The notes: generated by a model not told the origin, from the sequence alone. 64,000 bases of DNA from Burkholderia sp. WSM2232 (GCF_000472545.1 NZ_AWZV01000026.1:44695-108694), one strand, 5' to 3'; positions 25,226 through 34,360 are shown, numbered from the stretch's first letter. A program made the numbers and translations.

Positions 25226-26029
25226 ATGCATCCCATGCTCAATATCGCTGTAAAGGCCGCGCGCCGCGCAGCCCAGATCATCAACCGCGCTTCGCTCGAC
25301 CTCGACCTGATCCAGGTCAGCAAGAAGCAGCACAACGATTTCGTCACGGAGATCGACAAGGCGTCTGAAGCGGCCATCATCGACACGCTGAAGACCGCCT
25401 ATCCCGACCACGCGATCCTCGCGGAAGAATCCGGCCAGTCGGACAACGAGTCCGAATACCAGTGGATCATCGACCCGCTCGACGGCACGACCAACTTCAT
25501 TCACGGCTTTCCGTACTACTGCGTGTCGATCGCGCTCGCTCACAAAGGTATCGTGACGCAGGCCGTGGTGTACGACCCGACTCGCAATGACCTGTTTACG
25601 GCTTCGCGCGGCCGCGGCGCTTTCCTGAACGACCGCCGCATTCGCGTCGCCAAGCGCGACCGTCTTGCCGACGGCCTGATCGGCACCGGCTTTCCGTTCC
25701 GCGAAACGGACGGCCTCGAAGCATACGGCCGCCAGTTTGCCGAAATGACGCAAGCGTGCGCCGGCCTGCGCCGTCCCGGCGCAGCCGCGCTGGATCTGGC
25801 CAACGTGGCCGCGGGCCGCATGGACGGCTTCTTCGAGCAGGGCCTGAATCCGTGGGACGTCGCAGCAGGCAGCCTGCTGATTACCGAAGCGGGCGGACTC
25901 GTGGGCAACTACACCGGCGACTCGGACTTCCTGCACGTGGGCGAGGTTGTCGCCGGCAATCCGAAGATTTATGCGCAAATGGTGCCGATCCTTTCGCGCT
26001 ACAGCCGCACGCGTCAGCAAGCGGCTTGA
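25226..26029 (+). CDS. suhB: Inositol-1-monophosphatase family protein SuhB
   Basis: A 267-residue Mg-dependent phosphatase of the IMPase family. Motif A WIIDPLDGTTNF, the upstream Glu-Glu of ILAEESGQSD, and motif B WDVAAGSLLITEAGG are complete, so it should hydrolyse inositol phosphates. In E. coli SuhB also joins the ribosomal-RNA antitermination complex with NusA and RNA polymerase, and length and start (MHPMLNIAVKAARRAAQII) match that protein. The frame opens upstream to 25046, but the ATG at 25226 gives the normal N-terminus. Confidence 0.95.
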   Translation: MHPMLNIAVKAARRAAQIINRASLDLDLIQVSKKQHNDFVTEIDKASEAAIIDTLKTAYPDHAILAEESGQSDNESEYQWIIDPLDGTTNFIHGFPYYCVSIALAHKGIVTQAVVYDPTRNDLFTASRGRGAFLNDRRIRVAKRDRLADGLIGTGFPFRETDGLEAYGRQFAEMTQACAGLRRPGAAALDLANVAAGRMDGFFEQGLNPWDVAAGSLLITEAGGLVGNYTGDSDFLHVGEVVAGNPKIYAQMVPILSRYSRTRQQAA

Positions 26030-26491
26030 ACGTACGCGACGGCGCCGCGTGCAGCGCGAGCGCCGTGAGCACTGTGAGCGCCGCGGGTCGCCGCGAATCG
26101 CCGGGCACGGCGCATACTCGACACGAGCGGCTTCGGCCGCTTTTTTGCTGGCTCGCCTGCATCGTGCGGACATTCGTGCTACAAAGCGTGGAGCCGCGCC
26201 GGCATGATGTCTTCGCCGGTTGCATTTCGCGTTCCATGCTGCGCGCCTGCCTGTGCGGGCTGGTGAGCGCCACCTGCGCTCCGTATGCGCTTTGTAGGAG
26301 CTAGGGCGAGCGCTTGCTGCGGGCTTTGCTGCGCATACCTGCAGGCTCCGCCAGGCGATCCTGCATGCTTTGCAAAGCGCTGCTATCGAGCTTGCTCAAA
26401 CGCTGCGCCGAGCGTTCCGCGTGAGCCGCCCCAGCAATCGCATGCGTGCGTTCTTCGCGCCTCGTCTTGCGCGCAGCTTCCCATCCGCTTC
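26030..26491. other. Spacer between suhB and lplT, with the suhB terminator
   Basis: 462 bp containing one clear terminator (26126-26146) near the left end and otherwise GC-rich sequence with GAGCGCC-type short repeats at 26040-26105. No gene is recognised; frames across it are Arg/Cys/Ala-rich without family features. Confidence 0.5.
26126..26146 (+). terminator. Rho-independent terminator of suhB with a TTCG tetraloop
   Basis: AGCGGC, TTCG loop, GCCGCT and then five more T. It is 97 bases after the suhB stop. Confidence 0.85.
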
Positions 26492-27790
26492 ATGAAAAAA
26501 GGCTTCTACACAATTATCGCGGCGCAGTTCATCTCGTCGCTGGCGGACAATGCCCTGCTGATCGCCGCCATTGCGTTGTTGTCCGTGATCCGTTCCGCCG
26601 CGTGGGTCACGCCGCTGCTGCAGATCTTCTTCACCATTTCATACGTGCTGCTTGCACCCTTTGTCGGCGCGTTCGCGGACGCTCTGCAAAAGCGCCACGT
26701 CATGTTCATCTCCAATGCGCTGAAGGCAAGCGGCTGCATGATGATGATCGCAGGCGTGCATCCGATGATCGCCTACGGCGTGGTGGGCTTCGGCGCCGCC
26801 GCCTATTCCCCGGCGAAGTACGGGATTCTCACCGAGCTGCTGCCCGCCGAAAAACTCGTCAAGGCCAACGCGTGGCTCGAGTCGGCCACCGTGCTGTCGA
26901 CTATCGTCGGCACGATGGTGGGCGGCGCGCTAATCAGCACGTTCGCCGACAGATTCGTCGCCCATGCGCATCTGCCGCTGATCCGTTCATCGGCCGATCT
27001 TGCGATGTTCGCGGTCATGCTCACCTACGCGATCGCGGCCGCTATCAACGTCTTCATTCCCGACACCGGCGCGCGCTACCCGAACCGGCTCTCGGAACCG
27101 ACGAAGCTCGTCGGCGACTTCTATCACTGCTTTAACGTGCTGTGGGCCGACAAGCTCGCGCAAATCGCGTTGTGGGTCACGACGCTCATGTGGGGCGGCG
27201 CCGTGACGTTGCAATTGCTGGTGCTGAAATGGGCCAACGTGAACCTCGGCTTGTCGCTTTCGAAGGCGGCCGTGATGCAGGGCGTGACGGGCCTCGGTAT
27301 TGCCGTCGGCGCGGCCGCGGCCGCTGCGCTCATTCCGCTGCGCCGCTCGCTTCGCGTGCTGCCGGTCGGCATTGTCACCGGCGCGGTGGCCATTGCGATG
27401 GCCTTCTACAACAAGAACCTTTTTCCCGCGGACGCGGGCATACACATAGGTTCGTACGTGGCGCCGCTGTATATCGTGTTCGCCTATCCGCTGATGATCC
27501 TGCTTGGCGGGTTGTCCGGTTTCTTCATCGTGCCGATGAATGCGATTCTCCAGCATCGCGGCGCGACGTTGCTGTCCGCGGGACATTCTATCGCGGTGCA
27601 GAACTTCAATCAGAATCTCGCCGTGCTGCTGATGCTCGGCGTGTACGCGCTGTTGCTGACGGCGAAGATGCCGGCGCAGTGGATCATCGTCGTGTTCGGC
27701 GTTTTCATCACGTTCATGATGTGGCTCGCAAAACGGCGCAGCGCGGCGAACGAACGCACGGCCAATATGCATGTGCTTCTGGAAGAGTAA
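26492..27790 (+). CDS. lplT: Lysophospholipid transporter LplT
   Basis: A 432-residue major-facilitator protein with about 12 hydrophobic segments. The start MKKGFYTIIAAQFISSLADNALLIAAIALL and the segment VGFGAAAYSPAKYGILTELLPAEKLVKANAWLESATVLSTI are typical of LplT, which flips lysophosphatidylethanolamine inward across the cytoplasmic membrane for re-acylation. In many bacteria the acyltransferase aas is fused or adjacent; it is not in this window. The frame opens at 26285, but the ATG at 26492 gives the family start. MutS follows after 135 bp. Confidence 0.9.
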   Translation: MKKGFYTIIAAQFISSLADNALLIAAIALLSVIRSAAWVTPLLQIFFTISYVLLAPFVGAFADALQKRHVMFISNALKASGCMMMIAGVHPMIAYGVVGFGAAAYSPAKYGILTELLPAEKLVKANAWLESATVLSTIVGTMVGGALISTFADRFVAHAHLPLIRSSADLAMFAVMLTYAIAAAINVFIPDTGARYPNRLSEPTKLVGDFYHCFNVLWADKLAQIALWVTTLMWGGAVTLQLLVLKWANVNLGLSLSKAAVMQGVTGLGIAVGAAAAAALIPLRRSLRVLPVGIVTGAVAIAMAFYNKNLFPADAGIHIGSYVAPLYIVFAYPLMILLGGLSGFFIVPMNAILQHRGATLLSAGHSIAVQNFNQNLAVLLMLGVYALLLTAKMPAQWIIVVFGVFITFMMWLAKRRSAANERTANMHVLLEE

Positions 27791-27925
27791 TGGCGGCGGG
27801 AGCGGAGCGCGCGTGGCCGAGCCACACACCATAGCGGCGCGCTTTGGCCATCCGGCCAGGGTCCGCTCGCCTCGCCGGCGGGTTAAACTCACGCCCTGTA
27901 CAGCTAAAGCAGAAAGACACCGAGG

Positions 27926-30604
27926 ATGGGCACTCAAACCGCAGCGGCCAGCGACGTCGCACAACACACGCCGATGATGCAGCAATATCTGCGCATCAAG
28001 GCGGAGCACCCGGGCACGCTGGTGTTTTACCGGATGGGCGACTTCTACGAACTCTTCTTCGACGACGCGGAAAAAGCCGCGCGCCTGCTCGATCTCACGC
28101 TCACGCAGCGCGGCGCGTCGGCGGGCAATCCTATCAAGATGGCGGGCGTGCCGCATCACGCGGTCGAACAGTATCTGGCGAAGCTGGTGAAGCTCGGCGA
28201 GTCAGTGGCCATTTGCGAGCAGATCGGCGATCCGGCCACGTCGAAGGGTCCCGTGGAGCGCAAGGTGGTGCGCGTCGTCACGCCGGGCACGCTCACGGAC
28301 GCCGCACTGCTGTCCGACAAGAACGACGTTTTCCTCATGGCGATGTGCGTTGCGCACAATCGCCGCGGCGTCGCGACGAGCGTCGGGCTCGCCTGGCTGA
28401 ATCTCGCGAGCGGCGCGTTGCGGCTCGCCGAAGTCGCACCAGACCAGGTGGCCGCCGCGCTCGAACGGATCGGCCCGGCGGAAATTCTGGTTGCCGATAC
28501 CGACGCCGACACCGCCGGCTCTGCGCCGCCCACGGGCAATCGCGCGTTGACCCGCGTGCCGGCGTGGCATTTCGACGTCGCCTCGGGTACGCAGCGTCTG
28601 TGCGACCAATTGGAAGTGGCCGGGCTCGACGGCTTCGGCGCCCATTCGCTCACCTGCGCGTGCGGCGCGGCGGGCGCGCTGCTGCTGTACGCTGCGGCCA
28701 CGCAAGGCCAGCAACTGCGGCATGTGCGCAGCCTGAAGGTCGAGCACGAATCCGAATATATCGGCCTCGACCCCGCCACGCGGCGCAACCTCGAAATCAC
28801 ACAAACGCTGCGCGGCACCGAATCGCCCACGCTGTGCTCGTTGCTCGACACCTGTTGCACGACCATGGGCAGCCGCTTGCTGCGTCACTGGCTGCATCAT
28901 CCGCCGCGCGATCCGGTGCATGCCCAATCGCGCCAGCAGGCTATCGGCGCGCTGCTCGAGGCGCCCGCCGGCGCGGACGTCGACGCGCTGCGCGGCGCGC
29001 TGCGCCATATCTCGGATATCGAGCGGATCACTGGCCGTCTCGCGCTGCTGTCGGCGCGCCCTCGCGATCTGTCGAGCTTGCGCGATACCTTTATCGCGTT
29101 GCCGGAACTGCGCGCAAAGCTGGCTGCCGTCACGTCGAATGCGCAGTCGCTGGCGCGCATCGACACGTCGCTCGAGCCTCCGCAAGCATGTGTCGAGCTG
29201 CTCGTGCGGGCCATCGCGCCCGAACCCGCCGCCATGGTGCGCGACGGCGGCGTGATCGCCCGCGGCTACGATGCGGAGCTGGACGAACTCAGGGATATTT
29301 CGGAGAACTGCGGACAGTTCCTGATCGATCTGGAAACGCGCGAGCGCGCACGCACAGGCATCGGCAACCTGCGCGTCGAATACAACAAGGTGCACGGCTT
29401 CTATATCGAAGTCACGCGCGGCCAGACCGACAAGGTACCGGACGATTATCGCCGCCGTCAGACGTTGAAGAATGCCGAGCGCTACATCACGCCGGAACTC
29501 AAGACGTTCGAAGACAAGGCGTTGTCGGCGCAGGAACGCGCACTGGCCCGCGAGCGCTCGCTTTATGAAGCGTTGCTGCAGGCGCTGTTGCCGTTCATTC
29601 CGGACTGCCAGCGCGTTGCCTCGGCGCTCGCGGAGCTCGATCTTCTCGCAGCTTTCGCCGAACGTGCTCGCGCGCTCGACTGGGTTGCGCCGCGCTTTTC
29701 GCCGGACGCGGGCATCGACATCGAGCAGGGCCGGCATCCCGTTGTCGAAGCCCAGGTGGAACAGTTCACCGCGAACGACTGCACGCTCACACCGGAGCGC
29801 AAACTGCTGCTGATCACCGGCCCGAACATGGGCGGTAAATCGACCTTCATGCGGCAGACGGCGCTGATCACGCTGCTCGCGTACGTGGGCAGCTACGTGC
29901 CGGCGCGGCGCGCGGCATTCGGCCCGGTCGACCGTATTTTCACGCGCATCGGCGCCGCCGACGATCTCGCGGGCGGCCGTTCGACCTTCATGGTGGAGAT
30001 GACCGAAGCGGCCGCGATCCTGAACGACGCTACGCCGCAAAGCCTCGTGCTGATGGACGAAATCGGCCGCGGCACCTCGACGTTCGACGGCCTCGCGCTC
30101 GCGTGGGCCATCGCGCGGCATCTGCTCGCGCACAACGGTTGCCATACCCTCTTCGCAACGCACTACTTCGAACTGACGCAGTTGCCGGCGGAATTTCCCC
30201 AAGCGGCCAACGTGCATCTGTCAGCGGTTGAACATGGGCGCAGCATTGTGTTTCTGCATGCGGTCAACGAAGGTCCGGCAAGCCAGAGCTACGGTTTGCA
30301 GGTCGCGCAGCTCGCCGGCGTGCCGAACGCGGTGATCCGCTCGGCGCGCAAGCATCTCGTTTATCTCGAGCAGCAATCGGCGGGACAACCGGCGCCGCAG
30401 CTCGATCTGTTCGCCGCGCCGCCGCAGGCACTGCTGGAAGACGCCTACGACGAGGAGCCGCAGGCCGCGCAGGAAGCGCCGGCACTCCAGGCGCTTGTCG
30501 AGCGGCTGCGCGGCATCGATCCAAACGATCTGCGCCCGCGTGAAGCGCTCGAACTGCTGTATGAACTGCACGAGTTGGCCGCTGCGCCGGATGCCGGTCA
30601 TTGA
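27926..30604 (+). CDS. mutS: DNA mismatch repair protein MutS
   Basis: The 892-residue mismatch-recognition ATPase. The N-terminal mismatch-binding domain has TPMMQQYLRIKAEHPGTLVFYRMGDFYELFFDDA, whose Phe-x-Glu (FYEL) stacks on the mispaired base. The lever and clamp domains follow. The C-terminal ABC ATPase has GPNMGGKSTFMRQ (about 632-644), LMDEIGRGTSTFDGLALAWA and FATHYFELTQL. It acts with MutL to start strand-directed repair. The start is the ATG 27926 after GAGG. Its last 14 bases overlap the next gene. Confidence 0.98.
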   Translation: MGTQTAAASDVAQHTPMMQQYLRIKAEHPGTLVFYRMGDFYELFFDDAEKAARLLDLTLTQRGASAGNPIKMAGVPHHAVEQYLAKLVKLGESVAICEQIGDPATSKGPVERKVVRVVTPGTLTDAALLSDKNDVFLMAMCVAHNRRGVATSVGLAWLNLASGALRLAEVAPDQVAAALERIGPAEILVADTDADTAGSAPPTGNRALTRVPAWHFDVASGTQRLCDQLEVAGLDGFGAHSLTCACGAAGALLLYAAATQGQQLRHVRSLKVEHESEYIGLDPATRRNLEITQTLRGTESPTLCSLLDTCCTTMGSRLLRHWLHHPPRDPVHAQSRQQAIGALLEAPAGADVDALRGALRHISDIERITGRLALLSARPRDLSSLRDTFIALPELRAKLAAVTSNAQSLARIDTSLEPPQACVELLVRAIAPEPAAMVRDGGVIARGYDAELDELRDISENCGQFLIDLETRERARTGIGNLRVEYNKVHGFYIEVTRGQTDKVPDDYRRRQTLKNAERYITPELKTFEDKALSAQERALARERSLYEALLQALLPFIPDCQRVASALAELDLLAAFAERARALDWVAPRFSPDAGIDIEQGRHPVVEAQVEQFTANDCTLTPERKLLLITGPNMGGKSTFMRQTALITLLAYVGSYVPARRAAFGPVDRIFTRIGAADDLAGGRSTFMVEMTEAAAILNDATPQSLVLMDEIGRGTSTFDGLALAWAIARHLLAHNGCHTLFATHYFELTQLPAEFPQAANVHLSAVEHGRSIVFLHAVNEGPASQSYGLQVAQLAGVPNAVIRSARKHLVYLEQQSAGQPAPQLDLFAAPPQALLEDAYDEEPQAAQEAPALQALVERLRGIDPNDLRPREALELLYELHELAAAPDAGH

Positions 30605-31961
30605 CGCACGCGCGCTTGCCGAGCGGTCGCGCCGATTCCGCGCAGCACTCGCCGTTGCGTTTGCGCGAGCAACTAGCCGTGCATCGCGCGGCACGGTGCT
30701 CGGTTCCGTGTTCGCCCTGGCGTGCTCGTGGCCGGTCGCGGCGGCTTATGCACAAGCGCCGCACTACCGCTTTGCGGTCATCGCGAACACGATGCAAAGT
30801 CCAGCGGACGAAGCGCCCACACAGCGGCTCATCGACGCGATCAGTCGCGAGCGCGGTGTGTCGTTCATCGTCTACGACGGCAACCTGAAAGGCCCGAAGG
30901 AGGCCTGTCGCGACGCGCTCTACGAACGGCGGCACGCCGTGCTCGAAACTTCGCGGCCCGCGCTTTTTTTCATTCCAGGCCAGCATGACTGGGTCGATTG
31001 CGCGAGCGCGCAAGCCGGCGGCTTCGATCCGGTGGAGCGGCTCGACCAGTTGCGCCAGACGCTGCTCGGCGACGCTCAATCAATGGGCCAGAACCCAATG
31101 CCGTTGACGCGCGAAAGCGAGGTGTCGCGCTTTCGCCCTTATCGCGAGAATGCCCGCTGGCAGATGGGAGACACGGTGTTCGTCGCGCTGAACGCGCCAA
31201 GCCCCAACAATCACTATCTGACTGCGGGCGGCCGCAACGGCGAGTTCGAAGACCGCGTGATCGCCAACGCATTCTGGCTCCAGCACGCCGGCGAATATGC
31301 AAAGCGCCGCGACGCACGCGCGATCGTCGTGTTCATTCAGGGCGATCCCGAACCTGAGCGCTACGAACGGCCTGAGCGGTTTGCATGGTTGCGCTTTGGC
31401 CGCAATTCGCGCCGCGACGGATTTCTCGAGTTCAAGCGCAGCCTCGTGAAGCTCGCACAGAGCTTTCAGAGGCCGGTGCTCGTGATTCATTGCGACGACG
31501 AGCGCGCGAGCGCCGGCGTCGTGATCGACCAGCCCTTACGCAATGACAAGGGGAATCGGGTGACGAACCTCACGCGTATCGCGCTTGCGCCGCGTGATCG
31601 TCATAACCAGTGGATTGAGATAGAGGCGGATTTCGACAGAACGCCGCCGTTTCGCGTGACCGTGCGCGATGTGCCGCGCCAATTGCCGATGCCTGCTACG
31701 CCGCCTGTATTGCAAAGAGACGAGCCTGCCGCCTCTATGCCGGCGGTGCCGTCGCTCGGGCCCGCCTCTGAGTTGCCACCGCTTTTGCAAACGCCAGGCC
31801 AGCCGCAACCCGACTCGCAGGAGTTCGAACAGTTGCCGCGCATTCCCGCCGACCAGGGCGGCGGGGGCTACGGGCCCGCAACCTCCGTTGCGCCCGCGCA
31901 GCGGAACGCGCCAGCAGCGCCCGGTGCGCCGGGGGCCTCGGGTACTGCCGGCTCGCCCTGA
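30591..31961 (+). CDS. Exported protein resembling a degenerate metallophosphoesterase
   Basis: About 456 residues with an N-terminal export signal (core LGSVFALACSWPVAAAYAQ). The order of segments follows calcineurin-like phosphoesterases, but the metal ligands are mostly replaced: the first Asp-x-His is AVIANT, the GDxxD site is YDGNLKG, GNHD is PGQHD, and the late GHxH is VIHCDD. It is therefore either a pseudo-enzyme or a distant fold relative. The C-terminal 90 residues are Pro/Gln/Ala-rich and probably disordered. I chose the ATG at 30591, overlapping the mutS end by 14 bases, which suggests coupled translation. Its stop is three bases from that of slyD on the other strand. Function unknown. 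Confidence 0.7.
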   Translation: MPVIDARALAERSRRFRAALAVAFARATSRASRGTVLGSVFALACSWPVAAAYAQAPHYRFAVIANTMQSPADEAPTQRLIDAISRERGVSFIVYDGNLKGPKEACRDALYERRHAVLETSRPALFFIPGQHDWVDCASAQAGGFDPVERLDQLRQTLLGDAQSMGQNPMPLTRESEVSRFRPYRENARWQMGDTVFVALNAPSPNNHYLTAGGRNGEFEDRVIANAFWLQHAGEYAKRRDARAIVVFIQGDPEPERYERPERFAWLRFGRNSRRDGFLEFKRSLVKLAQSFQRPVLVIHCDDERASAGVVIDQPLRNDKGNRVTNLTRIALAPRDRHNQWIEIEADFDRTPPFRVTVRDVPRQLPMPATPPVLQRDEPAASMPAVPSLGPASELPPLLQTPGQPQPDSQEFEQLPRIPADQGGGGYGPATSVAPAQRNAPAAPGAPGASGTAGSP

Positions 31962-31964
31962 AAC

Positions 31965-32510
31965 TCAGTGCAGCGTGGGCCCTGACTTGACGGTTTCGTC
32001 GTCCGGCTCGTCCTCTTCGTCGAGCACTTCCAGACCGTCCGCGCCATGTGCGTGTTCGTGCTGGATCTCGTCTTCGGTAGCCGGGCGCACGTCTTTCACC
32101 GTCAACGCGAAGCGCAGCGCCATGCCGGCGAGCGGATGGTTGCCGTCGAGCACCACCTTGTCTTCGGCCACGTCGGTCACTACGTAGACGAGCGAATCGA
32201 GGTCGTCGTCGCCTTCTTCCGGCGTGCCTTCGAACTGCATGCCGACTTCGAGCGGTTCCGGAAAGCGATTGCGCGGCTCGATCTTCACGAGTTCCGGATC
32301 GTACTCGCCGAACGCGTCTTGCGGCTCGAGCTGGATCTGGGTCTCGAAGCCGGCCTCGTGGCCGTCGAGCTCTTCCTCGATCTTGGGGAACGTGCCATCA
32401 TAGCCGCCGTGCAGATAGACCATCGGCTCTTCGCTCTCTTCAATCAGATTGCCTTGCGCATCCGACAGCTTGTAAGCGACCGACACGACGGTGTTCTTTG
32501 CGATTTTCAT
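31965..32510 (-). CDS. slyD: FKBP-type peptidyl-prolyl isomerase, SlyD family
   Basis: A 181-residue SlyD-type folding helper with an FKBP domain that isomerises proline bonds and an inserted flap domain that chaperones substrates. MKIAKNTVVSVAYKLSDAQGNLIEE is the usual start, and DAFGEYDPELVKIEPRNRFP and GNHPLAGMALRFALTVKDVR are hallmark segments. The His/Cys-rich nickel-binding tail of E. coli SlyD is replaced by a short HEHAHG followed by an acidic tail, so a role in nickel delivery is less likely. The ATG at 32510 has GGAG and sits only 32 bp from the divergent oxygenase ATG, with a TATAAT box between them. Confidence 0.93.
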   Translation of the reverse strand: MKIAKNTVVSVAYKLSDAQGNLIEESEEPMVYLHGGYDGTFPKIEEELDGHEAGFETQIQLEPQDAFGEYDPELVKIEPRNRFPEPLEVGMQFEGTPEEGDDDLDSLVYVVTDVAEDKVVLDGNHPLAGMALRFALTVKDVRPATEDEIQHEHAHGADGLEVLDEEDEPDDETVKSGPTLH

Positions 32511-32534
32511 TCGATTCTCCAGAATACAACTCAC

Positions 32535-32540
32535 ATTATA
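32535..32540 (-). promoter_or_regulatory. -10 box of the slyD promoter
   Basis: The minus strand reads a perfect TATAAT 25 bases before the slyD ATG, between slyD and the divergent oxygenase gene. A -35 at 17 bases upstream would be TGAGTG, a poor match lying inside the oxygenase frame. Confidence 0.5.
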
Positions 32541-32542
32541 CG

Positions 32543-33793
32543 ATGCCCAGGCGGCCCACTCACCACCCGGCCGAAGCAGCTTCGGCACCCCATTTGTCGT
32601 CGGCTCAAAAGCCGGCTTCCGCGCTTCTCCCGCCTCCGCCCGACACGCCAACGCCGCTACTCGGCAATCTCACGCCGTCGCAATTCATGCGCCGGTACTG
32701 GCAGAAAAAGCCCCTGCTGATTCGCCAGGCCGTTCCCAACGTCGAGTCGCCGCTTTCGCGCGACGAACTGTTCGAACTGGCAGATCAGGACGAAGTGGAA
32801 TCGCGGCTCATCACCCACTTTCGCAACAGGTGGCAACTGGAGCACGGCCCGTTCGCGCCCGATGAACTGCCCACGGTGAAGCAGCGCGCGTGGACGCTGC
32901 TCGTACAAGGCGTCGACCTGCACGACGACCGCGCGCGCGCCCTGCTCGACCGCTTCCGCTTTGTTCCCGACGCACGCCTTGACGATCTGATGATCTCCTA
33001 TGCGACGGACGGCGGCGGCGTCGGGCCGCACTTTGATTCCTACGATGTGTTTCTTTTGCAAGTAAAAGGCAAGCGGCGCTGGCGAATCAGCGCGCAGAAA
33101 GATCTGACGCTGCAACCCGGCATGCCCTTGAAAGTTTTACAGAACTTTGAGGCAGAACAAGAGTGGGTGCTTGAGCCCGGCGACATGCTCTACCTGCCGC
33201 CGCATATCGCCCACGACGGCGTGGCCGAAGGCGAATGCATGACCTGCTCGATTGGTTTTCGCGCCGCGTCGGCGGGCGAGCTGACGGCCCAGTTCCTCTA
33301 TTACCTTGCCGAACGCGGCGAAGCGAGCGGCCAGACCGGTGCGCTCTACCGCGACCCGCAGCAGCCGGCCGTCGACCGCCCGGCCGAGCTGCCCGCAGCG
33401 CTCGTGGAGCGGGTTGGCGCAATCCTTGCTCAACTTGCGTGGAATGAGCAGGACATTGCGTCGTTCCTTGGCACGTACCTCAGCGAACCCAAGCCGAGTG
33501 TCGTCTTCGATCCGCCGCAAAGGCCGCTCAACGAAGCACGCTTTATCAGCCAGGCATCGAAATCTGGTGTGCGGCTGGACCGCAAGACTAACCTGTTGTA
33601 CAACCGTCGCTTTTTCTTCGTAAATGGAGAGAAAACGGTATTTGACGGGGCAAAAAAGTGGCTGTTTGATCTCGCTGATCACCGGTCCCTGAGTGCGAAA
33701 CGCTTTGTAACACTCTCGCGCGATTCGTCGGTGACAGCACGGCTACACGAGTGGTATTGTGCGGGCTGGATACGGATAGGCGAGCTTGCCTAG
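32543..33793 (+). CDS. JmjC-type ribosomal oxygenase (RoxA/YcfD family)
   Basis: A 2-oxoglutarate/Fe(II) oxygenase of the YcfD type; the E. coli enzyme hydroxylates an arginine of ribosomal protein L16 (uL16). The iron triad is His163-x-Asp165 in VGPHFDSYDVFLLQ and a His near 223 in LYLPPHIAHDG. The flanking core (SRLITHFRNRWQLEHGPF, RLDDLMISYATDGGGVG, SIGFRAAS) and the C-terminal winged helix match the family. The first 40 residues, Pro/Ala/His-rich, have no counterpart in E. coli YcfD, and the ATG at 32543 lacks a ribosome-binding site, so the start is uncertain. Confidence 0.88.
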   Translation: MPRRPTHHPAEAASAPHLSSAQKPASALLPPPPDTPTPLLGNLTPSQFMRRYWQKKPLLIRQAVPNVESPLSRDELFELADQDEVESRLITHFRNRWQLEHGPFAPDELPTVKQRAWTLLVQGVDLHDDRARALLDRFRFVPDARLDDLMISYATDGGGVGPHFDSYDVFLLQVKGKRRWRISAQKDLTLQPGMPLKVLQNFEAEQEWVLEPGDMLYLPPHIAHDGVAEGECMTCSIGFRAASAGELTAQFLYYLAERGEASGQTGALYRDPQQPAVDRPAELPAALVERVGAILAQLAWNEQDIASFLGTYLSEPKPSVVFDPPQRPLNEARFISQASKSGVRLDRKTNLLYNRRFFFVNGEKTVFDGAKKWLFDLADHRSLSAKRFVTLSRDSSVTARLHEWYCAGWIRIGELA

Positions 33794-33887
33794 CCTCGCG
33801 TGTCTGTTATACACAGTACATTGAAATTTTGTATGAGAAAGACAACGTATTGACCCCGGATTTATGGATTGTCAGTGCGAAAGTGCA

Positions 33888-33893
33888 TATAAT
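33888..33893 (+). promoter_or_regulatory. -10 box of the Ala/Ser lipoprotein promoter
   Basis: A perfect TATAAT in a locally A/T-rich stretch, about 133 bases before the lipoprotein ATG. The best -35 at correct spacing (TGGATT) is weak; a TTGTCA at 33869-33874 is only 13 bases away. Confidence 0.45.
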
Positions 33894-34026
33894 TTCCGCC
33901 CAAGCCGTAGGGAAGATTCCTGCTCGTCAAAAGAGCGTCTCCACCAGCGGCCCAGGTCGGTGTTGGAGCACATTACCGGTATTATTTTGCGCTGTTGCTT
34001 ACCTTTAACCATAAAAGGACGTGATC

Positions 34027-34290
34027 ATGAAGAAATCCCTCCTCGTAGCATCCCTGTTGGCAGCTGTGGCACTGGCTGCATGCAACAAGAGCAACGACCA
34101 AGCCGCTGCCCCGGCTAGCGACGCAGCTGCCGCTTCGGCACCGGCTGCCGCCGCAGCTTCGGATTCGGCTGCTGCTGCTTCGGGTGCGGCTGCTGCTGCG
34201 AGCGACGCTGCTGCTTCGGCTACGACCGCTGCTTCGGACGCAGGCGCTGCTGCTTCGGCTGCTGCTCCGGCTTCGGGCGCAAGCCAGTAA
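34027..34290 (+). CDS. Small Ala/Ser-rich lipoprotein
   Basis: An 87-residue lipoprotein. MKKSLLVASLLAAVALAAC is a textbook lipoprotein signal with a LAAC lipobox, and Cys19 starts the mature chain CNKSNDQ. The rest is almost wholly Ala and Ser with scattered Asp, in imperfect AAAASDAAA units; it is likely a long flexible or helical spacer. I chose the ATG at 34027 because AGGA sits at good spacing; a GTG at 34021 is too close to it. The gene has its own promoter region and a strong terminator, which suggests high expression. Function unknown. Confidence 0.85.
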   Translation: MKKSLLVASLLAAVALAACNKSNDQAAAPASDAAAASAPAAAAASDSAAAASGAAAAASDAAASATTAASDAGAAASAAAPASGASQ

Positions 34291-34360
34291 GCTGTCGCGT
34301 AGGGTTCGCCTTTGGGCGAAAACTGCATCGGGAAGTCACCGCGATTTCCCGAGTGGTAAA

